A DNA stretch of 64,000 nucleotides, taken from assembly GCF_020733705.1 (NCBI RefSeq), contig NZ_JAJFZM010000001.1:3186952-3250951 (forward strand). The letters run 5' to 3'. Source of the DNA: Nocardia australiensis. Lineage in GTDB: Bacteria > Actinomycetota > Actinomycetes > Mycobacteriales > Mycobacteriaceae. Made by a program: the position numbers and the translations under genes. Below are positions 61,397 to 64,000 of this stretch, in pieces (position 1 is the stretch's first letter; each line of letters starts with the position of its first letter). The notes beneath the pieces were generated by a model that did no database searches, was not told the DNA's origin, and worked only from the letters and a program-made list of their open reading frames with translations.

Positions 61397-62218
61397 GTGC
61401 CTGAAGGACATACGCTGCACCGTCTCGCGCGGCTGCATCAGCGGCGCTTCGCAGGCGGTGTGGTGCGAGTGTCGAGCCCGCAGGGCAAGTTCGCCGCCGG
61501 AGCCGCGCGGGTCGACGGGCAGGTGTTGGTGCGGGCCGAGGCGTGGGGTAAGCACCTGCTGCACCACTACGATTCGGGGCTGGTCGTCCACGTTCATCTG
61601 GGGTTGTACGGAAAGTTCTTCGACGCGCCCATGCCGATGGGTGAGCCGGTCGGTGAGGTTCGGATGCGGCTGTTCGGGGACGGTTCGGCCGCCGAGCCCG
61701 GCTACGGCACCGACCTGCGCGGCCCCACCGCGTGCGAGGTGTACACCGACCCGGAAGTGGCGGCCCTGACCGAGCGGCTCGGCCCCGATCCGTTGCGTCG
61801 CGGCTCCGATCCCGATCGAGCCTGGCAGCGAATTCACCGCTCGCGCAGGCCGATCGGTGCTCTGCTGATGGACCAGCGGGTGGTCGCCGGGGTGGGCAAT
61901 GTCTACCGCGCGGAACTGCTGTTCCGGCACGGCATTTCGCCACAGCGGCCCGGAACCGCGCTGACCGCCGACGAGTGGGCGGCGATGTGGAGCGACCTCG
62001 TAGCGCTCATGCGGGTCGGTGTACGGGTCGGCAAGATGGTCGTGGTGCGGCCCGAGGACGATCACGGCGAACCTTCCTATGCGGCGGACCGGCCACGCAC
62101 CTATGTCTACCGCCGCCCCGGTTCGGCCTGCCGGATCTGCGGCACGACGGTCGCACACACCGTCCTCGAGGGGCGAAACCTGTTCTGGTGCCCCAGCTGT
62201 CAGCCTCCAGCTGGCTGA
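61397..62218 (+). CDS. nei2: Fpg/Nei-family DNA glycosylase (Nei2)
   Basis: The 273-residue protein begins PEGHTLHR after the initiator (catalytic Pro and Glu), has DQRVVAGVGNVYRAELLFRH near residue 159, and ends with a zinc finger CRICG, then CPSC. It removes oxidised bases and cuts the strand. GTG 61397 gives the required Pro at position 2. It follows rpiB by 23 bp as in M. tuberculosis (Rv2464c). Confidence 0.93.
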   Translation: MPEGHTLHRLARLHQRRFAGGVVRVSSPQGKFAAGAARVDGQVLVRAEAWGKHLLHHYDSGLVVHVHLGLYGKFFDAPMPMGEPVGEVRMRLFGDGSAAEPGYGTDLRGPTACEVYTDPEVAALTERLGPDPLRRGSDPDRAWQRIHRSRRPIGALLMDQRVVAGVGNVYRAELLFRHGISPQRPGTALTADEWAAMWSDLVALMRVGVRVGKMVVVRPEDDHGEPSYAADRPRTYVYRRPGSACRICGTTVAHTVLEGRNLFWCPSCQPPAG

Positions 62219-62439
62219 CCTCCGGTAGGCAGCGGCTTGCCGGCGCGGCGTTGGGCCGCAGTTCGGTCACGGCGAGTCGCACGTTTCTGGAATCGCACGT
62301 GCGCGCCCGCGTATCCGCGCTACCGAACGTGACGATATGTGCGGGCCCGCATCGATCGGCGAACACGTGAAGCCGCCGACGACCAGCAGCGATGGGTGAC
62401 CTAACGGCCGAGAGCGACGCTGGGGGTGGCGCGTCGCCC

Positions 62440-63393
62440 TCAGCCCGCCACCGCGGTTTCGATATCCGGTTCCTTCGGCTCGGCGGGCGCGAAACGCTTG
62501 CCGCCCGCGGTTTTCGCCGCGTACATCGCGCGGTCGGCCCGCCGTAGCAGGTCGGTGAAATCGCATGGGGTGCCCGGCGCGCAGTAGGCGGTTCCGACAC
62601 TCGCCGACACCGGGACCGGCCCCGCCGTCGACCACACCGGGTCGCGCAGCGCGCCGACGATCTGGTGTGCCAAATCGTCGAGGTTGTTCTGGTCGGGATT
62701 GATAGCGAGTACGAACTCGTCGCCGCCGTAGCGGCAGATCACCGTGTCGGGCGGACAGATCTCGCGCAGCCTGCGGGCGAGCTCCACGAGCACCTCGTCG
62801 CCGACCGCGTGCCCGAAGCCGTCGTTGATCTGTTTGAACCGGTCGAGGTCGATCAGCAGCAGGCCGACCCCACGGGCCGGGTCGGTCGCCATCAGCTTCA
62901 CCCGATCCTGGAGCAGGGTGCGATTGGCCAGATCGGTGAGTGCGTCGTGGGTCGCCTCGTGCCGCAATCGATGCTGCAAAGCGGCGATCTCCTGGACGCG
63001 CAGCGATACTGCGGCCGAAATATGTTGCTCCTGCTGGGCGAGCGCCCGTTCCTGCAACGCCTGGGCATAGCTGTCGATGGCCTGACTCGCGACCAACGGC
63101 CAGCGGGTGGCGACCAGCGATCCCGGTGTGCCCGCGAGAAAACCGAGTAGCCAACGGGTGGCCTGCGCCAGCATCCTGGTCCGTTCGAATGGCGCTTCCA
63201 CCAGTCGTGCGCCGAGCTTTCGTGCGGCGGGCACCGGGAAGGGCTCGGACTCGGCCAAATGGAGCAGTTGTTCGATGATCTCGACGAGTACCGGTTCCAG
63301 CTGTTTCGGTGCGGCGTGTGAGCCGGGCTCGGCGCAGACAGCATGCGCCCACGCCCTGGCCATCCTTACTACCTCGGTCGACATCGCACTCAC
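62440..63393 (-). CDS. GGDEF-domain diguanylate cyclase
   Basis: The 317-residue protein has an N-terminal helical region (about 150 residues, no transmembrane segment, RVQEIAALQHRLRHEATHD linker) and a C-terminal GGDEF domain. In the latter, DALTDLANRTLLQDR lies near residue 157 and CRYGGDEFVLAI near 228. It should make cyclic di-GMP from GTP; the inhibitory RxxD site is not obvious. The helical part likely senses a signal. ATG 63393 or 63384 may be the start. Confidence 0.88.
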   Translation of the reverse strand: MSAMSTEVVRMARAWAHAVCAEPGSHAAPKQLEPVLVEIIEQLLHLAESEPFPVPAARKLGARLVEAPFERTRMLAQATRWLLGFLAGTPGSLVATRWPLVASQAIDSYAQALQERALAQQEQHISAAVSLRVQEIAALQHRLRHEATHDALTDLANRTLLQDRVKLMATDPARGVGLLLIDLDRFKQINDGFGHAVGDEVLVELARRLREICPPDTVICRYGGDEFVLAINPDQNNLDDLAHQIVGALRDPVWSTAGPVPVSASVGTAYCAPGTPCDFTDLLRRADRAMYAAKTAGGKRFAPAEPKEPDIETAVAG

Positions 63394-63834
63394 CCGGCAC
63401 AGGTCCGGTCGGTACCCCGGTGCCGTGTGCCCGCACCGGCGCCGGTGCGGCCCCGATCGTCCCCACTGCTACGCGGTTGGGTCCACCTAGCTTGGTGCAC
63501 GCTCACCGCCCCCTTTCCAGGTACCCCCGTCCGGCAAAAAGGATCCTAGCAAGCCACTCGGCTTCGAAATACGTCGTTTTACAACGTGTTCGCGAACCCT
63601 CGCGAATGGCGATCGGGTATGACATCGCTCAGGAGGCCGAGACGTTACATATCAATTTTCATTCGCTGAGAAGTCGCGGACCGGAACGCCGAGGGCGCGC
63701 CGGGAAGGGGGAAACGGGTGCGGCATCCCGCTGGAATCGACTGTTGTTACCCGCTGATTGGCGTTTCCGAAGCGAGGTTCGGTACAGTCGGTGCGCACGC
63801 GACATCGTGGCGATCCCATCGGTGTCGTTTGCCT
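63394..63834. other. Intergenic region before tRNA-Gly
   Basis: This 441-bp stretch holds the promoter of the GGDEF gene and of the tRNA. Open frames on both strands are short and inconsistent. I see no repeats or hairpins of note. The minus-strand frame 63652-63909 is the antisense of the tRNA and not a gene. Confidence 0.5.
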
Positions 63835-63905
<71 letters not shown>

Positions 63906-64000
63906 CCACCGAAAAACAGTCACTGACCAGCGCCGGAGCAACATCCGGCCAATCAGCTCAAACGGCTAGTGTAGCCAAATGTGTAGCCAACACACCCTCT

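Overview
The window is high-GC actinobacterial DNA. The right half (about 36.7-62.2 kb) keeps the gene neighbourhood that Mycobacterium tuberculosis has at Rv2464c-Rv2478c: ssb paralogue, ettA, NAD-glutamate dehydrogenase, thioesterase, truncated globin, HNH nuclease, GH13 glucosidase, pepN, mycothiol-dependent nitroreductase, rpiB and nei2. With the overall gene style, this points to a Nocardia-like member of the Mycobacteriales. That assignment is from gene content, not from a database search.

The left half (1 to about 30.1 kb) is most of an aromatic polyketide gene cluster that looks anthracycline-like. A SARP activator is cut by the left edge. A long rightward operon (2.1-15.1 kb) carries an RdmC-like hydrolase whose nucleophile serine is replaced by alanine, an ActVI-ORFA-like SnoaL-fold protein, an SDR reductase and a SnoaB-like cofactor-free anthrone monooxygenase. 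It continues with KS-alpha and KS-beta, a P450-like helper plus glycosyltransferase pair, a muconolactone-isomerase-like protein, a MycE-like sugar O-methyltransferase, a Rieske oxygenase, a P450 and a BBE-type flavin oxidase. No ACP, polyketide ketoreductase, aromatase or ring cyclase is present, so those must lie left of position 1.

A second block (21.1-30.0 kb) holds a complete evaA-evaE-type set for a 3-amino-3-C-methyl-2,3,6-trideoxyhexose (vancosamine type). It also holds a DesVI-like N,N-dimethyltransferase and a second helper plus glycosyltransferase pair. The two blocks are separated by a SWIM/SNF2 pair, a MarR regulator and a GH78 alpha-L-rhamnosidase. The outermost operons (starts at 2145 on + and 29981 on -) share nearly the same 65-bp promoter in inverted orientation. 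Each copy has two SARP heptamers 11 bp apart, 8 bp before a TAGCC -10 box, so one activator probably switches on both ends of the cluster.

The right border of the cluster is a tRNA-Arg gene (30.44-30.51 kb) with an apparent serine-recombinase C-terminal remnant beside it, which suggests acquisition as an island at the tRNA. From there rightward the genes are core functions: copper/cytochrome oxidase assembly, PLP dehydratase, GH3 glucosidase, Ssb, EttA, glutamate dehydrogenase, AzlCD transport with its XRE-cupin regulator, peptidase N, PurC, an ECF42-type sigma factor with its DGPF partner, ferredoxin-reductase-like flavoprotein, M48 peptidase, RpiB, Nei2, a GGDEF protein and a tRNA-Gly at the right end. 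All functions are inferred from recognisable motifs and remembered family features.
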